Positions 50,791 to 58,363 of a DNA stretch of 64,000 nucleotides are shown in pieces. Both the position numbers and the translations under genes were made by a program. Within the stretch, counting starts at the first letter, position 1, and each line of letters begins with the position of its first letter. The notes under the pieces are model-generated. The model was not told where the DNA came from. It did no database searches and saw only the letters and a list, made by a program, of their open reading frames with translations. The stretch comes from Crenobacter luteus. GTDB lineage: Bacteria > Pseudomonadota > Gammaproteobacteria > Burkholderiales > Chromobacteriaceae. Where the stretch lies: assembly GCF_004345725.1 (NCBI RefSeq), contig NZ_SLXG01000004.1:124001-188000 (forward strand), written 5' to 3'.

Positions 50791-51720
50791 GTGGATATTT
50801 TTCTGCAGCAAATACTCAACGGTCTCGTCCTGGGGAGCATCTACGCGCTGATCGCGCTGGGCTACACCATGGTTTACGGGATCATGGGGCTGATCAACTT
50901 CGCCCATGGCGAGGTGGTGATGGTGGGGGCGATGGTGACGATTACCGTCATTTCGACCCTGATGGGCGCCGGCATCGCATTGCCGGGGCCGCTGCTGGTG
51001 CTGATCGGCCTGATGGTGGCGATCCCGGCGTGCATGCTGCTCGGTTTCACCATCGAGCGCGTCGCCTATCGGCCCTTGCGCGGCGCGCCGCGCCTGGCGC
51101 CGCTGATCACCGCGATCGGCCTGTCCATCGTGCTCCAGCAGCTCGCCATCCTGATCTGGGGCCGCAACTACATTTCCTTCCCGCAGATCCTGTCGCACGA
51201 CACCATCAGCATCATGGGGGCCAGCATCACCGAGCTGCAGCTGATCATCGTCGTGCTGTGCCTGGCCATCATGGGCGGCCTGTTGCTGATGGTCGAGAAG
51301 ACCAAGCTCGGCCGCGCGATGCGCGCCACCAGCCAGAACCCGGCGGTGGCCGGCCTGATGGGGGTGAACGTCAACACCGTGATCTCGGCGACCTTCATGA
51401 TCGGCTCGGGCCTCGGTGCGATCGCCGGCGTGATGGTGGCGACCAACTACGACCAGGCTCACTACTACATGGGGTTCCTGATCGGCCTGAAAGCCTTCAC
51501 CGCCGCAGTGCTCGGCGGTATCGGCAACCTCGCCGGTGCGGTCGCGGGCGGCATCCTGCTCGGCATCATCGAGAGCCTCGGTGCCGGCTACATCGGCGGG
51601 CTGACCGGCGGCTTCCTCGGTTCCCACTACCAGGACATCTTCGCCTTCATGGTGCTGATCCTGGTGCTGATCTTCCGTCCTTCTGGCCTGATGGGCGAGA
51701 AGGTCGCGGACCGTGCCTGA
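50791..51720 (+). CDS. livH: Branched-chain amino acid ABC transporter, permease LivH
   Basis: A 309-residue inner-membrane permease with about eight hydrophobic segments. QQILNGLVLGSIYALIALGY, GLINFAHGEVVMVGA and the C-terminal AAVLGGIGNLAGAVAGGILL are LivH signatures. The start is GTG 50791, ten bases after AAGGAG. First gene of livHMGF. The usual substrate-binding gene (livJ/livK) is not adjacent, so the periplasmic partner must be encoded elsewhere and the substrate range is open. Confidence 0.94.
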   Translation: MDIFLQQILNGLVLGSIYALIALGYTMVYGIMGLINFAHGEVVMVGAMVTITVISTLMGAGIALPGPLLVLIGLMVAIPACMLLGFTIERVAYRPLRGAPRLAPLITAIGLSIVLQQLAILIWGRNYISFPQILSHDTISIMGASITELQLIIVVLCLAIMGGLLLMVEKTKLGRAMRATSQNPAVAGLMGVNVNTVISATFMIGSGLGAIAGVMVATNYDQAHYYMGFLIGLKAFTAAVLGGIGNLAGAVAGGILLGIIESLGAGYIGGLTGGFLGSHYQDIFAFMVLILVLIFRPSGLMGEKVADRA

Positions 51721-51735
51721 GCGGGGGACTGAAAA

Positions 51736-52818
51736 GTGAATATGGCTATCGCTGGTAAATTCGATACGAACAAGAAGCTCGGGCTGTTCCTCGCGCTGGG
51801 CGTGGTGATGGCAATCCTGCCCATCCTCATCGGCAGCGCCTTCGGCAACTCGTGGGTGCGCACGCTCGACTTCGCGCTGCTCTACATCATGCTCGCGCTG
51901 GGCCTGAACATCGTGGTCGGCTTCGCGGGCCTGCTGGACCTCGGCTTCATCGCCTTCTACGCGGTCGGCGCCTATACGTATGCGCTGCTGGGCTCGCCGC
52001 ACTTCGGCATCCACCTGCCGTTCTACATCACCATCCCGCTCGGCGCCTTGTTCGCGATGATGTTCGGCGTGCTGCTCGGCACCCCGGTGCTGCGGCTCAA
52101 GGGCGACTACCTGGCGATCGTGACGCTCGGTTTCGGCGAAATCATCCGCATCTTCGTCAACAACCTGAACGCGCCGGTGAACATCACCAACGGCCCGCAG
52201 GGCATCAACCTGATCGACCCGGTGCAGTTCGGTGGCGTCTCGCTCGGCAAGCCGCTCGAGATCGCCGGGCTGAGCATCAACCCGGTCTACCTCTACTACT
52301 ACTTCTTTCTGATCCTCACCGTGCTGGTGGTGCTGATGTGCTGGCGCCTGCAGCATTCGCGCATCGGCCGCGCGTGGGTCGCATTGCGCGAGAACGACAT
52401 CGCCGCCGCGGCGATGGGCATCAACATCCGCAACATCAAGCTTCTGGCCTTCGCGCTGGGCGCCTTGTCCGGCGGTGTGGCGGGCGGCCTGTTCGCGTCC
52501 TTCCAGGGCTTCATCTCGCCGGAATCGTTCGGTCTGCTCGAATCGATCATGATCCTGGCGATGGTTGTGCTCGGCGGCATGGGCAACATCCCGGGCGTGA
52601 TTCTCGGCGCGGTGCTGCTGTCGGTCGCGCCGGAATTCCTGCGCGACGTGATCGGCCCGGTGCAGATGGCTACCTTCGGCCGCATGATCATCGACCCGGA
52701 AAACGCCCGGATGCTGCTGTTCGGTCTCGCCATGGTGCTGATGATGCTGATCCGCCCGGAGGGCATCTGGCCGTCCAAGCGTCGTCAGGCCGAATTCAAG
52801 GATGCGAAGAAAGGTTGA
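51736..52818 (+). CDS. livM: Branched-chain amino acid ABC transporter, permease LivM
   Basis: A 360-residue permease with about ten membrane segments. ALLYIMLALGLNIVVGFAGL, GLLDLGFIAFYAVGAYTYAL, LRLKGDYLAIVTLGFGEIIR and VVLGGMGNIPGVILGA are LivM motifs. GTG 51736 (after GCGGGGGACTG) and ATG 51742 are both possible starts, differing by two residues. It begins 15 bases after livH. Confidence 0.94.
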   Translation: MNMAIAGKFDTNKKLGLFLALGVVMAILPILIGSAFGNSWVRTLDFALLYIMLALGLNIVVGFAGLLDLGFIAFYAVGAYTYALLGSPHFGIHLPFYITIPLGALFAMMFGVLLGTPVLRLKGDYLAIVTLGFGEIIRIFVNNLNAPVNITNGPQGINLIDPVQFGGVSLGKPLEIAGLSINPVYLYYYFFLILTVLVVLMCWRLQHSRIGRAWVALRENDIAAAAMGINIRNIKLLAFALGALSGGVAGGLFASFQGFISPESFGLLESIMILAMVVLGGMGNIPGVILGAVLLSVAPEFLRDVIGPVQMATFGRMIIDPENARMLLFGLAMVLMMLIRPEGIWPSKRRQAEFKDAKKG

Positions 52819-52821
52819 GCC

Positions 52822-53592
52822 ATGGCAGAACAACTTCTGAAAATCGACGGGATCCACAAGCGCTTCGGCGGTCTGCACGCGCTCAACAATGTCACGCTGT
52901 CCATCAACCAGGGCGAGATCTACGGCCTGATCGGGCCGAACGGCGCGGGCAAGACGACGCTGTTCAACGTGCTGACCGGTCTCTATATGCCTGATGAAGG
53001 CAGTTTCATCTTCCGCGGGCAGAACCTGTTTCGTGCCAAGCCGCACAAGGTGGTCGAGGCGGGTATCGCACGAACCTTCCAGAACATCCGCCTGTTCGGC
53101 GAGATGACCGCGCTCGAAAACGTGATGGTCGGCCGTCACATCCGCTCCAAGGCGGGCCCGATCGGCGCCATCCTGCGCGACAAGCGCACCCGCGCCGAGG
53201 AGGCGTCCATCCGCGCGAAGGCCTACGAGTTGCTCGAGTACGTGGGTATCACCGACGTCGCCGGCGAGCACGCGCGCAACCTGTCCTACGGTCACCAGCG
53301 CCGCCTGGAGATCGCCCGTGCGCTGGCGACCGAGCCGACGCTGCTGGCGCTCGACGAACCGGCCGCCGGCATGAACCCGAAGGAAACCGACGATCTGAAG
53401 CACCTGATGGACAAGATCCGCAAGGACGGCGTGACCCTCCTGCTGATCGAACACGACGTGAAGCTGATGATGGGCTTGTGCGACCGCATCGCGGTACTCG
53501 ACTACGGCAAGAAGATCGCCGAAGGCATCCCCGAGATGGTGCGCAAGGACCCGAAAGTGATCGAAGCCTACCTCGGAGCGGCACACGCATGA
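52822..53592 (+). CDS. livG: Branched-chain amino acid ABC transporter, ATPase LivG
   Basis: A 256-residue ABC ATPase. Walker A is GPNGAGKTTLFN, the signature is LSYGHQRRLEIARALA (LSYG for LSGG, usual in LivG), and Walker B is LLALDEPAAGMNPKE. The family-typical TFQNIRLFGEMTALENVMVG is present. Three bases after livM, and its stop overlaps the livF start (ATGA). Confidence 0.95.
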   Translation: MAEQLLKIDGIHKRFGGLHALNNVTLSINQGEIYGLIGPNGAGKTTLFNVLTGLYMPDEGSFIFRGQNLFRAKPHKVVEAGIARTFQNIRLFGEMTALENVMVGRHIRSKAGPIGAILRDKRTRAEEASIRAKAYELLEYVGITDVAGEHARNLSYGHQRRLEIARALATEPTLLALDEPAAGMNPKETDDLKHLMDKIRKDGVTLLLIEHDVKLMMGLCDRIAVLDYGKKIAEGIPEMVRKDPKVIEAYLGAAHA

Positions 53593-54299
53593 GTCTCTTG
53601 GAAGTCAAAAACCTGCAGGTGGCCTACGGCGGCATCCAGGCCGTGAAGGGCATCGATTTGCACATCAACCAGGGCGAGCTGGTCACGCTGATCGGTGCCA
53701 ACGGCGCCGGCAAGACCACCACGCTCAAGACCCTGGTCGGCATGGTCAAGCGCGCCGGCGGCAGCATCGAGTACGACGGCAAGGATGTCGCGAGTATCGC
53801 ACCGTACGACTTCGTCCGTCACGGCCTGGCGATGGTGCCGGAAGGGCGTGGCGTATTCCCGAAGCTGACGGTCGAGGAAAACCTGCACATGGGGGCCTTC
53901 TACCGCAACGACAAGGCCGAGATCCTGAACGACATCGAGCGCGTCTACGGCCTGTTCCCGCGACTGAAGGAACGACAGAAGCAGCTGGCCGGCACGCTGT
54001 CGGGCGGCGAGCAGCAGATGGTCGCGATGGGTCGCGCGATGTTGTCGCGCCCCAAGCTGCTGCTGCTGGACGAGCCGTCGATGGGGCTGGCGCCGATCAT
54101 CGTGCAGAAGATCTTCGAGATCATCCAGATGGTCGCCGCCGAGGGCGTGACCATGCTGCTGGTCGAGCAGAACGCCAAGCTGGCGCTCGAGATTTCGCAG
54201 CGCGGCTACGTGATGGAGAGCGGCAAGATCACCATGAGCGGCAACGCGCGCGACCTGCTCGACGACGAACGCGTGCGTAACGCCTACCTCGGCGAATAA
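53589..54299 (+). CDS. livF: Branched-chain amino acid ABC transporter, ATPase LivF
   Basis: A 236-residue ABC ATPase, the partner of LivG. Walker A is GANGAGKTTTLK, the signature LSGGEQQMVAMGRAM, and Walker B LLLLDEPSMGLAPI. ATG 53589 overlaps the livG stop. Last gene of the transporter; the operon's apparent terminator lies inside the beginning of the next open frame. Confidence 0.95.
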   Translation: MSLLEVKNLQVAYGGIQAVKGIDLHINQGELVTLIGANGAGKTTTLKTLVGMVKRAGGSIEYDGKDVASIAPYDFVRHGLAMVPEGRGVFPKLTVEENLHMGAFYRNDKAEILNDIERVYGLFPRLKERQKQLAGTLSGGEQQMVAMGRAMLSRPKLLLLDEPSMGLAPIIVQKIFEIIQMVAAEGVTMLLVEQNAKLALEISQRGYVMESGKITMSGNARDLLDDERVRNAYLGE

Positions 54300-54303
54300 G
54301 CGT

Positions 54304-55086
54304 TTGTCCGGCGATACCATCAGCCCCCTCGTGCTGGCGAACCAGCTCGCGGGGGCTTTGTTCTTGCCGCCGCTCCTGTGGGGCTGGCCGCTGCTGGGCG
54401 CGTGGCTGGCGCGCCGCCTCCGGCGCCCGCGCCTGAGCCGGCTTTGTGTGGGCGTGGCCATCCTCGGGCTCTACCTGTCGTCGACGCCGCGGGCGGCCAT
54501 GTGGTTGGCCGAGGGGCTCGAGCGCGACCCACCGGTTTTGCGCGAGGCGCTGGCGTCGGTCGACGCCATCGTGGTGCTCGGCGGCGGCAAGCGCGACGCC
54601 CCGGAGTACGGCGCCGAGACGGTCAACCTCGACACTTTGTCCCGTCTGCGCTACGCGGCGTGGCTGGCAGGGCTCTCGGGCAAGCCGTTGCTGGTGACGG
54701 GCGGCGCGCCGCGCGGCGGAGAGCCCGAGGCGGAGCTGATGGCGGGTGCGCTGGAGCGCGAGTTTGGCCGTCGTGTGCGCTGGCGGGAGTCGGCCTCGCG
54801 CACCACCGCGGAAAATGCCCGTTTCAGCGCGACCATCCTGCGCGGCGCGGGTGTCCGCCGCATCGCGCTGGTCAGCCAAGCCTGGCATCTGCGCCGCGCA
54901 GCCGGCGCGTTTCGTGCCGAGGGCCTGGAGGTCGTGCCGGCGCCAACCGGTTTCATCCGTTATGAAGGGCCGGCGGCGTTGTGGTGGCTGCCGCAGGGGC
55001 GCGCGATGCAGGAGGTGCACAGCCTTGCACGCGAATATCTCGGCATGTTGTACTATACAGCAGGCCGAATATTGCAAAGGAGCTGA
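54304..55086 (+). CDS. YdcF/ElyC-like (DUF218) membrane-anchored protein
   Basis: Up to 260 residues: two N-terminal hydrophobic segments (about 12-34 and 45-62), then a DUF218 Rossmann-like domain with VDAIVVLGGGKRDAPEYG, KPLLVTGGAPRGGEPEAELM, SASRTTAENARFSA and RIALVSQAWHLRRAAGAFRA. Relatives such as ElyC act in envelope or peptidoglycan precursor metabolism. The 5' end is uncertain: the TTG at 54304 lacks a ribosome site and lies beside a terminator, and GTG 54331 is an alternative. A dispersed 9-mer lies at 54505. It ends five bases before the CinA-like gene. Confidence 0.75.
   Translation: MSGDTISPLVLANQLAGALFLPPLLWGWPLLGAWLARRLRRPRLSRLCVGVAILGLYLSSTPRAAMWLAEGLERDPPVLREALASVDAIVVLGGGKRDAPEYGAETVNLDTLSRLRYAAWLAGLSGKPLLVTGGAPRGGEPEAELMAGALEREFGRRVRWRESASRTTAENARFSATILRGAGVRRIALVSQAWHLRRAAGAFRAEGLEVVPAPTGFIRYEGPAALWWLPQGRAMQEVHSLAREYLGMLYYTAGRILQRS
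54322..54364 (+). terminator. Probable liv operon terminator, overlapping the next open frame
   Basis: Outer stem AGCCCCC (54322-54328) / GGGGGCT (54351-54357) enclosing an inner stem GCTGG-CGAA-CCAGC, then TTTGTTCTT. It starts 22 bases after the livF stop. Confidence 0.6.
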
Positions 55087-55091
55087 CAAGG

Positions 55092-55847
55092 ATGGACGTA
55101 GGGGCGCTGATCATCGGGGACGAACTGCTGTCTGGCAAGCGTCAGGACAAGCATATGCAGGCTCTGATCCGCATCCTGGCGGCGCGGGGGATGAAGCTTG
55201 CCTGGGTCGAGTATCTGGGCGATTCGCCCGCCCGCATCGAAGCGGCGCTCGCGCGCGCTTTCCAGGGCGGCGATCTGGTGTTCAGCTTCGGCGGCATCGG
55301 CGCGACGCCAGACGACCACACCCGCGCGTGCGCGGCCCGCGCGCTCGGCGTCGAGCTGGCGCTGCACCCCGAGGCCCGCGCGATCATCGAGGGTCGTTTC
55401 GGCGACGAAGCCTACCCGCACCGGATCAATATGGGCGTCTTCCCGGCCGGCGCACGGCTGATCGCCAATCCGGTCAACCAGATTCCCGGCTTCAGTTGCG
55501 GCCATGTCCACTTCGTGCCGGGTTTTCCGTCGATGGCGTGGCCGATGATCGAGGCGGTGCTCGACGCCGGTTACCGGCACCTGTTTTCCGACACGCCCGA
55601 CGTCGACCTGACGCTGGTCGCCGTCGACGCGCGCGAGGGCGACCTGATCGACCTGATGCAGGAGTTCGTCGCGCGCTACCCGGCGCTGCGCTTCTCGAGC
55701 CTGCCGTCGTTCGCGACCGCGGAGCGGCCGATGCAGATCGAGTTCGGCTTCACCGGCCCGCCGTCGCTCGCGGCGATCGCGCTCGCCGAGTTCGAGAAGG
55801 CGCTCAAGGCGCGCGGCTATACGGTGCAGCCGGGCAAGGGGGGCTGA
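55092..55847 (+). CDS. CinA N-terminal-type (molybdopterin-binding-fold) protein
   Basis: A 251-residue protein of the competence/damage-inducible CinA N-terminal family (MoCF-like fold, COG1058). GALIIGDELLSGKRQDKHMQ, VFSFGGIGATPDDHTRACAA and NQIPGFSCGHVHFVPGFPSM are diagnostic. The C-terminal nicotinamide-nucleotide amidase domain of full-length CinA is absent, so this is the stand-alone form whose activity is unclear. The ribosome site is AAAGGAGCTGACAAGG. It is cotranscribed with the YdcF-like gene and ends at a strong bidirectional terminator. Confidence 0.85.
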   Translation: MDVGALIIGDELLSGKRQDKHMQALIRILAARGMKLAWVEYLGDSPARIEAALARAFQGGDLVFSFGGIGATPDDHTRACAARALGVELALHPEARAIIEGRFGDEAYPHRINMGVFPAGARLIANPVNQIPGFSCGHVHFVPGFPSMAWPMIEAVLDAGYRHLFSDTPDVDLTLVAVDAREGDLIDLMQEFVARYPALRFSSLPSFATAERPMQIEFGFTGPPSLAAIALAEFEKALKARGYTVQPGKGG

Positions 55848-55855
55848 ACCTGCGA

Positions 55856-55901
55856 CCGGAAAGAGCAAAACCGCCCTTTGGGGCGGTTTTGCTCTTTCCG
55901 G
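55856..55901. terminator. Very strong bidirectional terminator
   Basis: Perfect 21-bp stem (CCGGAAAGAGCAAAACCGCC plus one base, and its complement) with a TTTG loop, between convergent genes. A single dispersed 9-mer follows at 55911. Confidence 0.9.
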
Positions 55902-55921
55902 CCCGTGACCTTGGCCGAGGC

Positions 55922-57040
55922 TCAGCGCAGGTCCGCGAGCGGGTGGGGGCCGCGCCATGGCGCCTCGAAACGGGCGGCGATCTCGCGGGGGTCGACGGCG
56001 TCCAGCGACGCCGGCTGCCAGCGCGGCTGCTTGTCCTTGTCGACGAGCTGGGCGCGCACCCCCTCGGCGAAGTCGTGGGCGAGGCAGGTGTTGACCGACA
56101 GCGCGAGCTCGGCGCGCAGCGCTCCCGCCAGGTCGGCGTCCTTGAGGCGTTCGCCGATCTGCCAGATCAGCGCGCGGCTGCTCGGCGAGCCGGCGGCGAA
56201 GCGTTCGCGCGCGCGCGCGAGCCAGCCGTCGCCGTGGCAGGCGTGCAGCGCCGCCGCCATGTCGTCCAGCGTCGCGTGCCCGGCGATCGCGAGGATGGCG
56301 GCGGCGTGCTCGGCCAACGCCGACGGCGCCAGCGTCGGCGGCGACTCGGCGGCCAGCCCGGTCAGCAGCGTGTCGAGTCGTGCCCGGTCGGCCGCCGCGT
56401 CGTGCTGCCAGCGCGCGCCAGCCAGCCGTTCGAGCAGGGCGGGAAAGGCGTCGTTTTCGAGCGCGACGTCGGCCAGCCGGCAGTGCAGCGCATCCGCCGC
56501 GTTCAGGCTCGTGCCGGTCAGCGCGATGAAGCGGCCGAGCGCGCCGAGCCGGTTGAGGAAATGGCTGGCGCCGACGTCCGGGTAGAGGCCGATGTCGATC
56601 TCGGGCATCGCCAGCCGGCTCGTCTCGGTGACGACGCGGTGGCTCGCGCCGGCCATCAGCCCGAGCCCGCCGCCCATCACGACGCCGCCGCCCCAGACCA
56701 GCAGCGGCTTGGGGTAGCGGTGGATGCGGTGATCGAGCCGGTATTCGGCGGCGAAGAAGCGCGTCAGCGCGGCGACGGCGCGCTCGCGGTCCGGGTCGAG
56801 CGCGAGCTGGCGCAGCATGCGGACGTCGCCGCCGGCGCAGAAGGCCTTCCCGCCGGCGCCGTAGAGCACCACCAGCGCGACCTCGGGATCCCGGGCCCAG
56901 GCGTCCAATTGCGCGTCCAGCCGCTCGACCATGGCGAGCGTCAGCGCGTTCAGCGTGGCCGGCTGGTTGAGGCAGGCCAGCGCGACGGCCTGCCCCTGTT
57001 GCCCGTGCAGGCGCGAGAATTGAACCGGTTGCGGATGCAT
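55922..57040 (-). CDS. 3-hydroxyisobutyryl-CoA hydrolase-like protein (enoyl-CoA hydratase family)
   Basis: A 372-residue crotonase-fold protein. LNALTLAMVERLDAQLDAW and GAGGKAFCAGGDVRML form the first oxyanion loop; WGGGVVMGGGLGLMAGASHR and MPEIDIGLYPDVGASHFLNR form the second. The PE-x-x-IGL-x-PDVG pattern and the length (over 350) point to 3-hydroxyisobutyryl-CoA hydrolase, used in valine breakdown, rather than a plain hydratase. ATG 57040 follows CAGGAGGCCGC; longer upstream frames are not real. Divergent from the thiolase with an 79-bp gap. A 9-mer lies at 56309. Confidence 0.85.
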   Translation of the reverse strand: MHPQPVQFSRLHGQQGQAVALACLNQPATLNALTLAMVERLDAQLDAWARDPEVALVVLYGAGGKAFCAGGDVRMLRQLALDPDRERAVAALTRFFAAEYRLDHRIHRYPKPLLVWGGGVVMGGGLGLMAGASHRVVTETSRLAMPEIDIGLYPDVGASHFLNRLGALGRFIALTGTSLNAADALHCRLADVALENDAFPALLERLAGARWQHDAAADRARLDTLLTGLAAESPPTLAPSALAEHAAAILAIAGHATLDDMAAALHACHGDGWLARARERFAAGSPSSRALIWQIGERLKDADLAGALRAELALSVNTCLAHDFAEGVRAQLVDKDKQPRWQPASLDAVDPREIAARFEAPWRGPHPLADLR

Positions 57041-57119
57041 GCGGCCTCCTGGTCGGATTTTTCCCAAGCTTACTCCATTCGCCCGGCGCCGCCTAAAGTG
57101 AAATGAAAGGGGGGTGACC

Positions 57120-58292
57120 ATGCATAACGAATCGGTGATGATCCTGTCCGCGCGCCGCACGCCGATCGGCGCGTTCTGCGGCGTGCTGTCCGGCTTGTCG
57201 GCCTGCGAGCTGGGTGCGGCGGCGCTCCGGGACGCCGCCGCGCGCGCGCGTTTCGAGGCCGACGCGGTCGACGAGGTGCTGATGGGTTGCGTGCTGCCGG
57301 CTGGGCTTGGCCAGGCGCCGGCGCGCCAGGCCGCGCGCGGCGCCGGGCTGGCGGACGCGGTCGGCGCGACGACGGTCAACAAGGTGTGCGGTTCGGGCCT
57401 GAAGGCGGTGATGCTCGGCTACGACATGATCCGCGCCGGCAGCGCACGGCGCATCCTCGCCGGCGGCATGGAGAGCATGAGCAACGCGCCGCACCTGCTG
57501 CCCAGGTCGCGGCGCGGTTGGCGGATGGGTTCGGCCAACGTCGAGGACCACATGATGCTCGACGGGCTCGAGGACGCCGACGAAAGCGAGCCGATGGGCG
57601 TGTACGCCGAGCGCTGCGCCCACCATTACGGTTTCACGCGCGGCGAGCAGGACGCCTTCGCGCTCGCCTCGCTCGAGCGCGTGCTGGCCGCGCGCGGCGC
57701 CGGCGAAATCGTGCCGCTGACGGTGGCGGCCCGCGTCGGCGACATCGTCGTCGACGCCGACGAGCCGCCGGCGCGCGCGCGTCCGGACAAGGTCGCGACG
57801 CTTGCGCCGGCCTTCGTCGCCGGCGGCACGGTCACCGCCGCGAACTCGAGTTCGCTCGCCGACGGCGCCGCCGCGCTGGCGCTGGCGCCCTTGTCCGAGG
57901 CCGAGCGGCTCGGTGCGACCCCGCTGGCGCGCATCGTCGGCCACGCGGCCTGGGCGCAGGAGCCGGCCTGGTTCACCACGGCCCCGGTCGGCGCGATCGA
58001 CCGGCTGTTGACGCGGCTGGGCTGGACGGTCGACGACGTCGACCTGTTCGAGATCAACGAGGCCTTCGCGGTGGTGGTGCTGGCGGCGATGCGCGAGCTG
58101 AAGCTGCCGCACGAGAAGGTCAACGTGCGCGGCGGCTCGTGCGCGCTCGGCCATCCGATCGGCGCGTCGGGCGCGCGCATCGTGGTCACGCTGCTGGCCG
58201 CGCTCGAAGAGCGCGGCTTGCGCCGCGGCGTCGCATCGCTGTGCATAGGCGGCGGCGAGGCCGTCGCGCTGGCGGTCGAGCGGGTGGTGTAG
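57120..58292 (+). CDS. Thiolase (acetyl-CoA acetyltransferase type)
   Basis: A 390-residue thiolase. The nucleophile is C90 in NKVCGSGLKAVMLGYDMI; GGMESMSNAPHLL, the His in GHPIGASGARI and the second Cys in ASLCIGGGEA complete the active site. The length and VCGSGLKAV favour a degradative/biosynthetic acetoacetyl-CoA thiolase, but a beta-ketoadipyl-CoA role is also possible given the benzoate pathway. ATG 57120 follows GGGGGGTGACC; GTG 57114 is an alternative. It ends at a hairpin of paired 9-mers shared with convergent dsbD. Confidence 0.88.
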   Translation: MHNESVMILSARRTPIGAFCGVLSGLSACELGAAALRDAAARARFEADAVDEVLMGCVLPAGLGQAPARQAARGAGLADAVGATTVNKVCGSGLKAVMLGYDMIRAGSARRILAGGMESMSNAPHLLPRSRRGWRMGSANVEDHMMLDGLEDADESEPMGVYAERCAHHYGFTRGEQDAFALASLERVLAARGAGEIVPLTVAARVGDIVVDADEPPARARPDKVATLAPAFVAGGTVTAANSSSLADGAAALALAPLSEAERLGATPLARIVGHAAWAQEPAWFTTAPVGAIDRLLTRLGWTVDDVDLFEINEAFAVVVLAAMRELKLPHEKVNVRGGSCALGHPIGASGARIVVTLLAALEERGLRRGVASLCIGGGEAVALAVERVV

Positions 58293-58309
58293 CGGGACAG
58301 GGACGCAGC

Positions 58310-58351
58310 AAGACCTTGGCCGAGCCGCTGGTATGGCTCGGCCAAGGTCTT
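58310..58351. terminator. Bidirectional hairpin from an inverted pair of the dispersed 9-mer
   Basis: Perfect 17-bp arms AAGACCTTGGCCGAGCC (58310-58326) and GGCTCGGCCAAGGTCTT (58335-58351) with an 8-nt loop, between the convergent thiolase and dsbD genes. T-runs are short, but the stem is very stable. Confidence 0.85.
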
Positions 58352-58363
58352 GTGGTGTGAGCC

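Noticed and set aside
50773-53586. Minus-strand open frame of over 900 codons opposite livHMG
   Set aside because: His/Asp/Gln-rich shadow of the transporter genes; no family features.
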